From Anaerolineales bacterium (GTDB lineage Bacteria > Chloroflexota > Anaerolineae > Anaerolineales > UBA11858): a stretch of DNA of 64,000 nt. The stretch covers positions 1 through 64,000 of the forward strand of contig JANQED010000004.1 in NCBI GenBank assembly GCA_028278545.1, read 5' to 3'. The notes under the pieces are model-generated. The model saw only the letters and a list, made by a program, of their open reading frames with translations, had not been told where the DNA came from and searched no databases. Below are positions 16,548-25,727 of this stretch, piece after piece. The translations under genes and the position numbers were made by a program. Position 1 is the stretch's first letter, and each line of letters starts with the position of its first letter.

Positions 16548-18719
16548 ATGGATGTGCTCCGCGATCTCAACCCGCAGCAACAGCAAGCTGTCATGGCTGG
16601 CACCGGCCCGGTGTTGGTCTTAGCCGGCCCCGGCTCTGGAAAGACGCGCGTCCTGACACAGCGCATCGCCTATTTGATCGGCCAGATGGGGGTGCGGCCT
16701 TACCATGTCCTGGCGGTCACATTTACCAATAAAGCCGCCAGCGAGATGGGAGATCGTGTGGATCAGATTTTGGGGCAGCGGAGCCGTGGTCTCACTTTGG
16801 GCACCTTCCATGCGATCTGCGGGCGCATCCTGCGCCGAGAAGCGGACCATTTACCCTTTGACTCCAATTATGTCATCTTCGACGCCGACGACCAGGTGCG
16901 TGTGGTCAAACAGGTCATCCAGGATTTGAATCTGGATGATAAGCGCTACCGCCCTTATGGTGTCCATGCTTCCATCTCCCGCGCCAAAAATGAGTTGATC
17001 TTCGCCGATGATTTCCCTGTCCAAACCTACCGTGACGAGGTCGTCAAGCGCGTTTATCAGCGCTATCAGCAAACCCTTTTGGCCAGCAACGCTGTCGATT
17101 TCGACGATATGCTCTTGTGGACGGCTTTCCTCTTGGATGAGATGCCAACTGTGCGTGAGCGCTACGCCCGTCGCTACGAACACCTCTTAGTGGATGAGTT
17201 TCAAGACACCAACATGGCGCAGTACGTGCTGCTCAAGCACTTGGCATCTTTCCATCAAAATATTTTCGTCGTTGGTGATACAGATCAATCGATATACCGT
17301 TGGCGCGGTGCTGATTATCGCAACGTTCTACGTTTCGAAGAAGATTTTCCCAGCGCGCAGATCATCTTGCTCGAACAGAATTACCGCTCCACACAGATGA
17401 TCCTCGATACAGCCATGGCGGTGATCGACCGCAATCCCCATCGCACCAAAAAGACTCTCTTCACTGAGCGCGGGGAAGGCCAAAAGATTTTCTTGCGCGA
17501 ATTATATGACGACCGCGAGATGGCCTCTTTTGTCGTCGATAGTATTGCCGAATCGGTTGCGTCGCAAGGCTCCCAACCGGGCGATTTTGCGGTGATGTAC
17601 CGTACCAACGCCCAATCGCGCATCTTGGAAGAGGCCTTCCTGGCGGCGAATTTACCCTATAAATTGGTCGGCGCTCAGCGCTTCTACGGGCGGCGTGAGA
17701 TTAGGGATATTTTGGCCTATCTGCGGCTGGCGCATAACCCCAAAGATGAAGTCAGCATGTTGCGGGTAATCAACACGCCCCGGCGCGGCATTGGGACTAA
17801 AACCATTGCGGCACTGCGCACCTATGCCCAGAGTGTGGGCCTTTCTCCGGGGGAAGTCCTTCTGGAGTTGGGGGTGAGTGCCGAGTCTGGGCATTGGGAT
17901 TCGCTCCCCAACAGGGTCCGACCCACCCTCTCTCAGTTTGGGGGATTGCTCGCGAACTGGTACGCTCTCAGGGGTCAGCTTTCGCCGTTAGAACTGATGG
18001 ATCAAATTACCAAAGATGTCGCCTATCGGTCGTACATCGACGATGGGGGGGATGAAGGCGCTGAGCGTTGGGAAAACGTCATGGAGCTTCGGCGTCTGGC
18101 GGCCGATTATGGAGATAAGAGCCTGGCTGCTTTCTTGGAGGATGTAGCGTTGGTTTCAGATCAGGATACGCTTGACGCCGGCGCGAATGTCCCCACGCTG
18201 ATGACTCTGCATGCCGCCAAGGGATTGGAATTCCCGGTGGTTTTCATCGTCGGGCTGAACGACGGCACTTTGCCCCACATCCGTTCTTTTGAGGACCCTG
18301 AGGCAATGCAGGAGGAGCGCCGCTTGTTATATGTGGGCATCACCCGTGCCAAAGACAACTTATACTTGCTGCATTCGCTCAATCGCTATAATTTTGGCTA
18401 TGCAGAACCTGCTGAGCCGTCGCGTTACCTGGATGATATCCCCGCGACATTGATCGATGATGGTTATGGTGGGGGGAGGCGTACGCGTTCTCGATCCTCG
18501 ATCTTCCGCCCCGAGCATTGGGAATCCCCCGCGGAGGCGGATCTGGATGTAGAGCGGGTTTTTGCGCCTGGCATGCGAGTCGCCCATCCAGCTTGGGGAG
18601 ACGGCATGGTGCTCAACAGCAAGATCGAAGACAATGAAGAGATTGTGGATGTCTTTTTTGAAGAAATAGGGTTGAAGCGGGTGGTAGCGTCGCTGGCGAA
18701 GCTCACTGTTTTGTCGTAG
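16548..18719 (+). CDS. pcrA: UvrD/PcrA-type ATP-dependent DNA helicase
   Basis: 723-aa superfamily 1A 3'-5' helicase used in excision repair and replication-fork maintenance. Motifs in order: LNPQQQQAV (Q motif), AGPGSGKT (26-33, Walker A), VTFTNKAASEM (Ia), VDEFQDTN (II), GDTDQSIYRWRGA (III), QNYRST (IV), TLHAAKGLEFPVVF (V) and EERRLLYVGITRAK (VI). The C-terminus ends in a short Tudor-like segment (AHPAWGDGMVLNSKIEDNEEIVDVFF), as in PcrA. The start at 16548 is preferred because a promoter sits immediately upstream and homology begins there. It is probably monocistronic, since the next gene has its own promoter. Confidence 0.93.
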   Translation: MDVLRDLNPQQQQAVMAGTGPVLVLAGPGSGKTRVLTQRIAYLIGQMGVRPYHVLAVTFTNKAASEMGDRVDQILGQRSRGLTLGTFHAICGRILRREADHLPFDSNYVIFDADDQVRVVKQVIQDLNLDDKRYRPYGVHASISRAKNELIFADDFPVQTYRDEVVKRVYQRYQQTLLASNAVDFDDMLLWTAFLLDEMPTVRERYARRYEHLLVDEFQDTNMAQYVLLKHLASFHQNIFVVGDTDQSIYRWRGADYRNVLRFEEDFPSAQIILLEQNYRSTQMILDTAMAVIDRNPHRTKKTLFTERGEGQKIFLRELYDDREMASFVVDSIAESVASQGSQPGDFAVMYRTNAQSRILEEAFLAANLPYKLVGAQRFYGRREIRDILAYLRLAHNPKDEVSMLRVINTPRRGIGTKTIAALRTYAQSVGLSPGEVLLELGVSAESGHWDSLPNRVRPTLSQFGGLLANWYALRGQLSPLELMDQITKDVAYRSYIDDGGDEGAERWENVMELRRLAADYGDKSLAAFLEDVALVSDQDTLDAGANVPTLMTLHAAKGLEFPVVFIVGLNDGTLPHIRSFEDPEAMQEERRLLYVGITRAKDNLYLLHSLNRYNFGYAEPAEPSRYLDDIPATLIDDGYGGGRRTRSRSSIFRPEHWESPAEADLDVERVFAPGMRVAHPAWGDGMVLNSKIEDNEEIVDVFFEEIGLKRVVASLAKLTVLS

Positions 18720-18767
18720 AGCGGCAGCGATATTCTCTCGCTTCCCGCTACACGATCTCTTGCGCGC

Positions 18768-18796
18768 TTTACCCTATTCGAAAACCGACTTATAAT
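18768..18796 (+). promoter_or_regulatory. Promoter of tsaE
   Basis: TTTACC (18768-18773), 17-nt spacer, perfect TATAAT (18791-18796). ATG 18806 starts 10 bases after the -10, so the leader is at most about 3 bases. Confidence 0.65.
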
Positions 18797-18805
18797 CACA
18801 AAGGT

Positions 18806-19306
18806 ATGTCCCCCATCCTGGACCCCCATTCTTTGGAGATCATCAGTCGTAGTGTAGAGCAGACCCGGCGAGTGGGTATGCGTTTAGGGGCTTTGTTGCA
18901 AGCCGGTGATGTGGTTGGGCTGGTCGGCGATTTGGGTTCGGGAAAAACCACACTGATGCAAGGCATTGCTGCGGGCTGGGGGTCAGTGGATCCCGTTTCC
19001 AGTCCCACGTTTGTGTTGGTAAACGTCTACCGTCGGTTTGACGCCCAAAGGCTCTATCATTTGGATGCCTATCGCCTGAGTGGGGCTGCCGAAGCGATTG
19101 ATCTAGATTTAGAGAGCATGATGGATAGAGGGCCGCTTGTTGTGGAATGGGCGGATCGGGTTGAAGATGCGCTCCCCGATAACCGTTTTTGGGTGAATTT
19201 AGAGTGGTTGGACGATACCCAGCGCCAGTTCTTGTTCTCCGCGCGCGGTGATGATTGCCAGGCCTCGCTGCAAAACTATCGCAAACAGGTTTTTGGAGTT
19301 CCGTGA
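18806..19306 (+). CDS. tsaE: tRNA t6A biosynthesis ATPase TsaE
   Basis: 166-aa P-loop ATPase of the TsaBDE complex, which supports transfer of threonylcarbamoyl to A37 of ANN-decoding tRNAs. It has GDLGSGKTTLMQG (Walker A), SSPTFVLVNVY (switch-like TsaE signature), YHLDAYRL and VVEWADR (Walker B-like). Length is normal. Its stop TGA shares one base with the ATG of tsaB, so the pair is translationally coupled. Transcription starts at or next to the ATG. Confidence 0.93.
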   Translation: MSPILDPHSLEIISRSVEQTRRVGMRLGALLQAGDVVGLVGDLGSGKTTLMQGIAAGWGSVDPVSSPTFVLVNVYRRFDAQRLYHLDAYRLSGAAEAIDLDLESMMDRGPLVVEWADRVEDALPDNRFWVNLEWLDDTQRQFLFSARGDDCQASLQNYRKQVFGVP

Positions 19307-19974
19307 TGTTATTGGCAGTGGACACATCCACTCGCATGGTGGGTATTGCTCTGTACGATGGGGTTCAGGTGCTCGCCGAGGTGGCCTGGATCAGCCAGAG
19401 CTATCATACGGTGGAGCTTGCCCCCGCTGTCGAGGAAATGCTTGTCAGAACGGGGGTGTCAATCGGGGATTTGAGCGCGCTGGGTGTGGCCACAGGCCCC
19501 GGCTCGTTTACGGCCTTGCGCATCGGGCTGGCGTTCTCGAAAGGGTTGGCGTTCAGCAAAAATCTCCCATTGGTGGGTGTGCCGACGCTCGATGTGCTGG
19601 CCGCCGCACAGCCCATTTCAGATATGCAGTTAGCCGCCGTGATAAAGGCCGGACGTAATCGACTGGCGGTTGGCTGGTATTGTGTTGCAAACGGGTTGTG
19701 GCAGTTTACAGGCAGGCTGGAAAACCTTAGTCTTGATGAATTCTCTGCCGGCATCCAGGAACCCACTATCGTGTGTGGTGAATTAGACGAGAATGCTCGC
19801 CAGCGATTAGCGCGCAAGTATAAGAATGTTCGGCTGGCCTCACCGGCACATTCGATCCGCCGACCGGCGATCCTGGCTGAGTTAGCCTATCAGCGCTGGG
19901 AAGCAGGGGAGACTGACGACCCCGCGACCTTGTCACCGACGTATCTTCACCATGGAGAACCGATCCCTGGGTGA
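19306..19974 (+). CDS. tsaB: tRNA t6A biosynthesis protein TsaB
   Basis: 222-aa ASKHA-fold partner of TsaD in the t6A complex. It begins MLLAVDTSTRMVGIALYDG, then HTVELAPAVEEML, and has the central GPGSFTALRIGLAFSKGLA signature. The ATG at 19306 overlaps the tsaE stop by one base; a start further upstream would add 17 residues inside tsaE with no homology. tsaD is not in this window. Confidence 0.92.
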   Translation: MLLAVDTSTRMVGIALYDGVQVLAEVAWISQSYHTVELAPAVEEMLVRTGVSIGDLSALGVATGPGSFTALRIGLAFSKGLAFSKNLPLVGVPTLDVLAAAQPISDMQLAAVIKAGRNRLAVGWYCVANGLWQFTGRLENLSLDEFSAGIQEPTIVCGELDENARQRLARKYKNVRLASPAHSIRRPAILAELAYQRWEAGETDDPATLSPTYLHHGEPIPG

Positions 19975-19996
19975 GGAGTTTTAGGAGAATCATGGT

Positions 19997-20623
19997 ATGA
20001 AATCTGAAGAAGCCCTTGCTCAAGTGGCCGAGGAAGTTCAGGTTTGCACGAAATGCGACTTGCAGTTCTCTCGCAAGAACGGGGTGCCTGGTGAGGGCCC
20101 AGCGACCGCCGAGATTATGTTCATTGGTGAGGGGCCAGGGTTCCACGAGAACGAGCAGGGACGTCCTTTCGTCGGTGCGGCGGGAAGATTTCTGGAAGAG
20201 TTGCTAGAACAAGTTGGGTTGCGGCGCGAAGAAGTATTTATCGGTAATGTGGTCAAATGCCGACCCCCTGGCAATCGCGATCCTCGGCCAGAGGAGTTAG
20301 CGGCCTGTGATTTTTACTTGGAACGACAGATTCAAGCCATTAACCCAAAAGTGATTGTGACCTTGGGACGCTATTCCATGGCGAAATTCATCCCAAATGC
20401 CAAGATCAGTGATGTTCATGGGCGGGCGATGCGCGTCAAGGGGCGTTTGATCCTCCCCATGTATCACCCGGCTGCCGCCTTGCATCAACCTTCGCTGCGG
20501 TCGGTTGTGGAGAGTGATTTCGCGCTGTTGCCAGAGGTGATGGCCTCGGCCGAAAGTGTCCCTGAATATGAGATCGAGACTCCTGAAGATAAATCAGAAC
20601 CCAAACAACTGAGCATGTTTTGA
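19997..20623 (+). CDS. Type-4 (iron-sulfur) uracil-DNA glycosylase
   Basis: 208-aa repair enzyme that removes uracil from deaminated DNA. The 4Fe-4S ligands C17, C20, C88 and C104 are present. Motif A is GEGPGFHENEQGRPF (44-58) and motif B is HPAAA (157-161). The last five residues, QLSMF, match the QL(S/D)LF-type beta-clamp-binding peptide at the end of an acidic, probably disordered tail (about 185-208). It follows tsaB by 22 bases and may be read from the tsaE promoter. Confidence 0.92.
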   Translation: MKSEEALAQVAEEVQVCTKCDLQFSRKNGVPGEGPATAEIMFIGEGPGFHENEQGRPFVGAAGRFLEELLEQVGLRREEVFIGNVVKCRPPGNRDPRPEELAACDFYLERQIQAINPKVIVTLGRYSMAKFIPNAKISDVHGRAMRVKGRLILPMYHPAAALHQPSLRSVVESDFALLPEVMASAESVPEYEIETPEDKSEPKQLSMF

Positions 20624-20645
20624 TGATGTATGTCAGAATGGATTA

Positions 20646-20673
20646 TTAGAGGATTTGTGGTTTAATTTACAAT
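20646..20673 (+). promoter_or_regulatory. Weak candidate promoter of the sugar dehydrogenase
   Basis: TTAGAG (20646-20651), 16-nt spacer, TACAAT (20668-20673), 33 bases before the ATG at 20706, with AAGGA as the ribosome site. Only the -10 is good; the gap after the UDG gene makes some promoter likely here. Confidence 0.3.
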
Positions 20674-20705
20674 CTGCCTGATAACAGTCCATTTAAGGAT
20701 ATGCA

Positions 20706-22022
20706 ATGAATACAAAAGACGCCCTGTTAGCGAAACTACGAGACAAAACTGCTACTGTTGCTGTGCTCGGTTTGGGATATGTTGGATTGCCGTTTGCCGC
20801 CGTCTTCGCCGAAGCCGGATTCGACGTGGTGGGCATTGACCCTGATTCGAGCAAGATCGACAAACTAGACCAGGGCGTGAGCTACATCCAGGACGTACCT
20901 ACGGAACTGGTTGCCCGTCTGATTGAAGCTGGGAAGCTCAGGGCGACAACCGACTTCTCGGTATTGGCAGAAGCGGACGCGGTCAGCATCTGTGTGCCGA
21001 CCCCTTTGCGGAAGACCGGTGATCCTGACCTATCATTTATCCTGTCGGTTACGCTTGAGTTGGCGAAATATATGCATCCCGGTATGGTTGTGGTGCTTGA
21101 GTCGACAACATACCCAGGGACGACCAGAGAGATTTTGCTGCCCCAATTAGGGGAGCAGAATGACCTGGTTGTGGGTGAAGACTATTTCCTGGCCTTTTCG
21201 CCTGAGCGCGTTGATCCGGGGCGAGAAGATTGGACCACCATTAACACGCCTAAGGTGATCGGCGGGATTACCGAAGCCTGTTCGGAAGTCGCCTCCACCT
21301 GGTACGAAGGAGCATTGGAGACGGTCGTCCCAGTCTCCTCCGCTGAAGTGGCCGAAATGGCCAAACTGCTGGAGAATACCTTCCGCATGATCAACATCGG
21401 CCTCGTCAACGAGATGGCTGTGATGTGTGACCGCCTCGGCATCGACGTATGGGAAGTGATCGATGCTGCGGCGACGAAACCCTTTGGCTTCATGAAGTTC
21501 ACCCCCGGGCCGGGCTTAGGTGGGCATTGTATTCCCATCGACCCGCTCTACCTTTCGTGGAAGCTCCGGTCGCTCAACTACACCGCGCGTTTCATCGAAC
21601 TGGCTTCGGAGATCAACCTGGGAATGCCTCGTTATGTGGTCCGCAAAGTACAGGATGCTTTGAATGAACTGGGCAAGCCCTTGAAAGGCAGCCGAGTCTT
21701 GGTATTGGGGGCTGCCTATAAACCGGATATTGACGATTTGCGCGAATCTCCTGCCCTTGATGTGATTGGTCTCTTGCAGCAAAGGGGCTCCGAGGTCAGT
21801 TATCACGATCCATATGTCACCAATATAAGAGAAGAGGAATTCGAGCTGGAATGCGTCTCAGATATGATGGCTGCGGTTCGGGGTGCTGACTGCGTTGTGA
21901 TCATCACCAATCACAGCGATTATGATTATGATGCCATTCTTGATGCGGCGACTTATATTGTCGATACTCGCAATGCTTTAGGAGAAATTGGGCGAAAAAG
22001 TCCCAAAGTTGTACGACTTTAA
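20706..22022 (+). CDS. Nucleotide-sugar dehydrogenase (WbpA/WecC type)
   Basis: 438-aa enzyme of the UDP-glucose/UDP-HexNAc 6-dehydrogenase family, oxidising C6 of a UDP-sugar to a carboxylate with two NAD+. It has an N-terminal Rossmann motif VLGLGYVGLPFA, catalytic GPGLGGHCIPIDP (Cys nucleophile) and C-terminal KPDIDDLRESPALDV. The length and the VPTPLRKTGDPDLSF loop fit the UDP-GlcNAc/ManNAc group better than UDP-glucose dehydrogenases. It opens the glycan locus, and with the epimerase that follows it should supply a uronic acid sugar. Confidence 0.88.
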   Translation: MNTKDALLAKLRDKTATVAVLGLGYVGLPFAAVFAEAGFDVVGIDPDSSKIDKLDQGVSYIQDVPTELVARLIEAGKLRATTDFSVLAEADAVSICVPTPLRKTGDPDLSFILSVTLELAKYMHPGMVVVLESTTYPGTTREILLPQLGEQNDLVVGEDYFLAFSPERVDPGREDWTTINTPKVIGGITEACSEVASTWYEGALETVVPVSSAEVAEMAKLLENTFRMINIGLVNEMAVMCDRLGIDVWEVIDAAATKPFGFMKFTPGPGLGGHCIPIDPLYLSWKLRSLNYTARFIELASEINLGMPRYVVRKVQDALNELGKPLKGSRVLVLGAAYKPDIDDLRESPALDVIGLLQQRGSEVSYHDPYVTNIREEEFELECVSDMMAAVRGADCVVIITNHSDYDYDAILDAATYIVDTRNALGEIGRKSPKVVRL

Positions 22023-22037
22023 ATCTCGACTTCAGAC

Positions 22038-22097
22038 AATCGACCGCCGACCGCATTCACTGACTTCTTCCAAGATTTGCGCGGTCGGCGGTTGATT
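22038..22097 (+). terminator. Long hairpin between dehydrogenase and epimerase genes
   Basis: 17-bp arms (22038-22054 and 22081-22097) with a single mismatch, GC-rich (GACCGCCGACCGC core), 26-nt loop, 15 bases after the stop codon. It ends in TTGATTATT rather than a pure T-run, so it may act as a terminator or only slow or stabilise the transcript. Confidence 0.55.
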
Positions 22098-22119
22098 ATT
22101 CAGGAAAACGAGCGAAATT

Positions 22120-23100
22120 ATGGCGAACTACTTGGTTACCGGCGTTGCCGGTTTTATCGCTGCCCGTGTGGCTGAAATGCTGTTAGAAGCCGGGCATACC
22201 GTCGTTGGCGTGGACAATATGAACGATGCCTACGATGTGCGCATGAAAGAATATCGTTTGAAAGCATTGCTCGATAGGGACGGCTTTCAGTTCCATCGCC
22301 TGGACATCTCTGACCGGGGTTTACTCCAAACGTTCGAAGGCTTCAACGTTTCAACGCTGGATGCGGTGATCAACCTGGCTGCGCGTGCCGGAGTGCGTGC
22401 CAGCGTAGAGGATCCCTGGGTCTATGTCGATACCAATATCACCGGTACACTCAATCTTCTGGAATTGTGTCAGCGCTGGGGAATACCTAAATTCATCTTA
22501 GCCTCCACTTCGAGCATCTATGGCGCGGATGCTCCCTTGCCAACGCCAGAGACTGCGGACAGCGCGCGGCCTTTGCAGGCTTATGCTGCCAGCAAGAAGG
22601 GCGCGGAGGCCATGGCCCATGCCTATCACTATCTTCATGATATCGATGTGAGCATCGCCCGCTTTTTCACCGTATATGGGCCAGCAGGCCGCCCCGACAT
22701 GTCCGTCTTTCGGTTCATCCGTTGGATAACAGAGGGTGAGACCTTACATCTCAATGGTGATGGCAGCCAGTCACGCGGGTTCACCTATATTGATGACATC
22801 GCTCGGGGGGTGATCCTGGGTTTGAAAGAAGTCGGGTTCGAGATTTTTAACCTGGGCGGGCATGAAGAAATTACCATGAACGACTTGATCGGCCTCATCG
22901 AGGGAAGCGTTGGACGTAAGGCGATCATCCAACATCATCCCTTTGCCAAGGCGGATATGTGGGCCAATCTTGCCGATGTCACCAAGGCTGGTCAGCTTTT
23001 GGGTTGGGAACCTGCTGTGACTTTGCAAGAGGGCATCAGCCTGACGATCGATTGGTATAACGCCAATCGCCGCTGGGCGAAGGAATTGCAGATAATTTGA
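22120..23100 (+). CDS. NAD-dependent epimerase (UDP-glucuronate 4-epimerase-like)
   Basis: 326-aa extended short-chain dehydrogenase. The coenzyme loop is GVAGFIAARVAEML, with VDNMNDAYD as the adenine-ribose acidic end and SSIYG and YAASKKGAEAM (YxxxK) as the catalytic part. RFFTVYGPAGRPDMSVFRF is the sugar-nucleotide loop seen in UDP-uronate 4-epimerases. It probably epimerises the uronic acid made by the preceding dehydrogenase. It starts behind a hairpin, with CAGGAAAA as the ribosome site. Confidence 0.88.
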   Translation: MANYLVTGVAGFIAARVAEMLLEAGHTVVGVDNMNDAYDVRMKEYRLKALLDRDGFQFHRLDISDRGLLQTFEGFNVSTLDAVINLAARAGVRASVEDPWVYVDTNITGTLNLLELCQRWGIPKFILASTSSIYGADAPLPTPETADSARPLQAYAASKKGAEAMAHAYHYLHDIDVSIARFFTVYGPAGRPDMSVFRFIRWITEGETLHLNGDGSQSRGFTYIDDIARGVILGLKEVGFEIFNLGGHEEITMNDLIGLIEGSVGRKAIIQHHPFAKADMWANLADVTKAGQLLGWEPAVTLQEGISLTIDWYNANRRWAKELQII

Positions 23101-23123
23101 ACAGAGATGCCCAACCTGATGAT

Positions 23124-24476
23124 ATGCCCCTAAATCTGCAAAAACTATACTCACGATTTCTAGAAAACGAACTTCTGCGTCGTATCATCACCAATGCCAG
23201 CTATTTGCTTAGCGCTACTGGCCTGTCCGCGGGGATGAGTGTGTTTCAGAGTATTCTGGCCGGCCGGCTGCTTGGCCCGGCCAATTTTGGCATATTGGGC
23301 GCGATAACCCAGTTTACCAGCGTGGTCAATCGCTTCGCTTCATTCCGCATGAATGAGTTGGTGGTGCGTTATGTCGGCCACTACCAGGAAAATGGGGATG
23401 AGCGACGAGCGGCTGCGGTGTTCAAGATGGGGGCACTCCTTGAGATTGGCGGGTCGATCCTGGCATTGGCTTTGATCTGGGGGTTAGCGCCGCTCGGCGC
23501 GCAGTTCTTCGCCCAGGATGCCAGCCTGGCCGATTGGTTCCGGATTTACGGCTGCATCATCCTGGCCAACCTGATGTTCGAGACGGCCAGCGGCCTTTTG
23601 CAGATTTTCGACCGTTTCCGTGTCATTGCTGTTGCCACCGCGGTGCAGAGCGCGATTACGCTGACATTGATCATCATTATTTTCTTCGCTGAAGGGGGTT
23701 TGACGGCGGTGGTGCTGGCGTACATGGTTGGCAAAGTCGTCTATTCACTTTCGGTCACGGTTGTCGCGTTGATCGACGCGCGCAGAGCCTGGGGTGGGGG
23801 CTGGTGGTTGACGCCGCTAAGCCTCTTGAAAGATGAGCGGCGCAGTTTGCTGACCTTCGCTTTCAGCACTAACCTCAGTAGCACCGTCAGCCTGGTCGCC
23901 AAAGATAGTGAGGTCCTATGGGTTTCCGCCTTCATTGGGCCTGTTCAGGCTGGCTACTATAAAACGGCCTTGGCCATTACCAATCTTTTGCAGCTTCCGG
24001 TGAGCCCCTTACCCAAAGCGACCTTTCCAGAACTCGCTCGAGAAATTGCCCGTCGCAATTGGGATAATGTGCGCTATGTGCTTCGACAGGGTTCTCGCCT
24101 CTCGGCAATCTATTCTGTGCCGGTCACGTTGGTTTTGATCATTTTTGGGAAGTGGCTGATCGAGACTACTTACGGCCCAGAATATCTGCCTACCTATTCA
24201 GCCCTGGTCATCTTGCTTATTGGGTATACCTTTGTAAATATCTTCTACTGGAATCGGGTGGCGCTCCTCTCCCTGGGGCGGGCGGTGTTTCCAACACTGG
24301 TGAATTTTACGGGGATGGTGCTTAAGGTATCGGCGATCTTTCTACTGGTTCCCAACTACGGTTATCTGGCCTTTGCTGCTTTGCTCGCCGGCTACTATTT
24401 CTTTACCGTTGGGGCGGCGGCGATCCGAGTTTATGCGGATGTTCGCGCAAGGTCCCAGCTTGATGTCGCCCGATGA
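23124..24476 (+). CDS. Wzx-like polysaccharide flippase
   Basis: 450-aa protein of the MOP/polysaccharide-transport superfamily with about twelve to fourteen membrane segments. The N-terminal SATGLSAGMSVFQSILAGRLLGPANFG segment is typical of Wzx/RfbX proteins, which flip lipid-linked oligosaccharide units to the outer face. The start is uncertain: ATG 23124 is chosen, but a TTG at 23097 overlaps the epimerase stop and would add 9 residues. The end overlaps the next gene by 4 bases (ATGA). Confidence 0.85.
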   Translation: MPLNLQKLYSRFLENELLRRIITNASYLLSATGLSAGMSVFQSILAGRLLGPANFGILGAITQFTSVVNRFASFRMNELVVRYVGHYQENGDERRAAAVFKMGALLEIGGSILALALIWGLAPLGAQFFAQDASLADWFRIYGCIILANLMFETASGLLQIFDRFRVIAVATAVQSAITLTLIIIIFFAEGGLTAVVLAYMVGKVVYSLSVTVVALIDARRAWGGGWWLTPLSLLKDERRSLLTFAFSTNLSSTVSLVAKDSEVLWVSAFIGPVQAGYYKTALAITNLLQLPVSPLPKATFPELAREIARRNWDNVRYVLRQGSRLSAIYSVPVTLVLIIFGKWLIETTYGPEYLPTYSALVILLIGYTFVNIFYWNRVALLSLGRAVFPTLVNFTGMVLKVSAIFLLVPNYGYLAFAALLAGYYFFTVGAAAIRVYADVRARSQLDVAR

Positions 24477-25606
24477 AGATTTGTCTGATCGCGCCGACTT
24501 TTCTCCCAGCTCGCAGGGCCAATACCGTCCAGGTGATGAAGATGGCCCAGGCCCTGACGGCTTTGGGAAATCAGGTGTTGGTGACTGTGCCAGGGGAGCA
24601 TAAAACCGGGCCTGCTCCAACCTGGAGTGAACTCTCACATCACTATGGCTTGCAACAGCAGTTCGAAGTCGAATGGCTGCCTGCCCGTGGTTGGTTGCGT
24701 CGCTACGATTATGGTTTTCGGGCTGTGCGCTACGCCCGCAGGCATGGCGCCGACCTGATCTACACCCGTCTGCCCCAATCGGCTGCCCTCGCCGGCTTGT
24801 TGGGGATCCCGACGATCTATGAGGTGCACGATTTTCCCACCGGGCGGGGCGCTAAGATGCTGTTCAGGCTATTTTTGCGGGGGAGCGGCGCGCGCCGTTT
24901 GGTGGTGATCACACGTGCCCTAAGGGATGATTTGATCCGCTGGATCAACACCCTGCCAGTCGCTCCCTTCACGATCGTTGCCCCTGATGGCGTTGACCTG
25001 GCACGATATGCAGATACCCCCTCTCCAGCCGAAGCTCGTCGGGCGCTCTCTCTCCCCGAACGTTTTACCGTTGGTTATACGGGCCATCTGTACCCCGGTC
25101 GTGGCGCAGGCCTGATTTTGTCTCTGGCAGCGCGTTTGCCTGAGATGACATTTTTGCTCGTCGGCGGGGACCCCGAGGACGTGGCCAAAGCACGGGCTGA
25201 AGCTGAAAAAGCGGGCCTCAGCAATGTCATCTTGAGCGGATTCGTGGCCAATGCGGAGTTGCCGCGCTATCAAGCGGCTTGTGACATCCTGTTGATGCCT
25301 TATCAGCAGCGTGTGGCGGCTTCTTCTGGGGGGGATATCGCCCGTTATCTCAGCCCCTTGAAGTTGTTTGAGTACATGGTCAGTGGGCGGCCCATCATCA
25401 GCAGTGATCTCTCGGTTCTCGAGGAGGTCCTCAACCGCGAAAATGCCCTCTTGCTGCCCCCTTCCGACATAGATGCCTGGGCAGCGGCTATTCAGGAATT
25501 GAGCATGGATGCCCCACGTCGAGAAGCTCTGGCGCGCCAGGCGAAGGTTGATATCCAGGGGTATTCTTGGAAAGCCCGCGCAGGGAAGGTTCTTGCAGGT
25601 CTGTAA
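24473..25606 (+). CDS. Glycosyltransferase family 4
   Basis: 377-aa GT-B retaining glycosyltransferase. The N-terminal domain contains APTFLPARRANTVQVMKMAQAL, the middle YEVHDFPTGRG and VVITRALRDDL, and the donor site GYTGHLYPGRG, VGGDPEDV and LSPLKLFEYMVSGRPIISSDL. It is probably cytoplasmic, adding one sugar to the lipid-linked unit before flipping. It is translationally coupled to the flippase (4-base overlap). Confidence 0.88.
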   Translation: MKICLIAPTFLPARRANTVQVMKMAQALTALGNQVLVTVPGEHKTGPAPTWSELSHHYGLQQQFEVEWLPARGWLRRYDYGFRAVRYARRHGADLIYTRLPQSAALAGLLGIPTIYEVHDFPTGRGAKMLFRLFLRGSGARRLVVITRALRDDLIRWINTLPVAPFTIVAPDGVDLARYADTPSPAEARRALSLPERFTVGYTGHLYPGRGAGLILSLAARLPEMTFLLVGGDPEDVAKARAEAEKAGLSNVILSGFVANAELPRYQAACDILLMPYQQRVAASSGGDIARYLSPLKLFEYMVSGRPIISSDLSVLEEVLNRENALLLPPSDIDAWAAAIQELSMDAPRREALARQAKVDIQGYSWKARAGKVLAGL

Positions 25607-25687
25607 GTGTCTCCGAAAAAGCGCGAAAAGCCGGACATTTCCTCATTTAGGGGAATTTTCACTGAGTTATCAAGAAAATCCGACTTC

Positions 25688-25716
25688 TTTACCCCAGGAT
25701 GTTAAGGTGATACATT
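25688..25716 (+). promoter_or_regulatory. Candidate promoter of the 25728 gene
   Basis: TTTACC (25688-25693), 17-nt spacer, TACATT (25711-25716), 12 bases before the ATG. It resembles the tsaE promoter, but both boxes match the consensus at only 4 of 6 positions. Confidence 0.35.
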
Positions 25717-25727
25717 TGTAGGACTTC

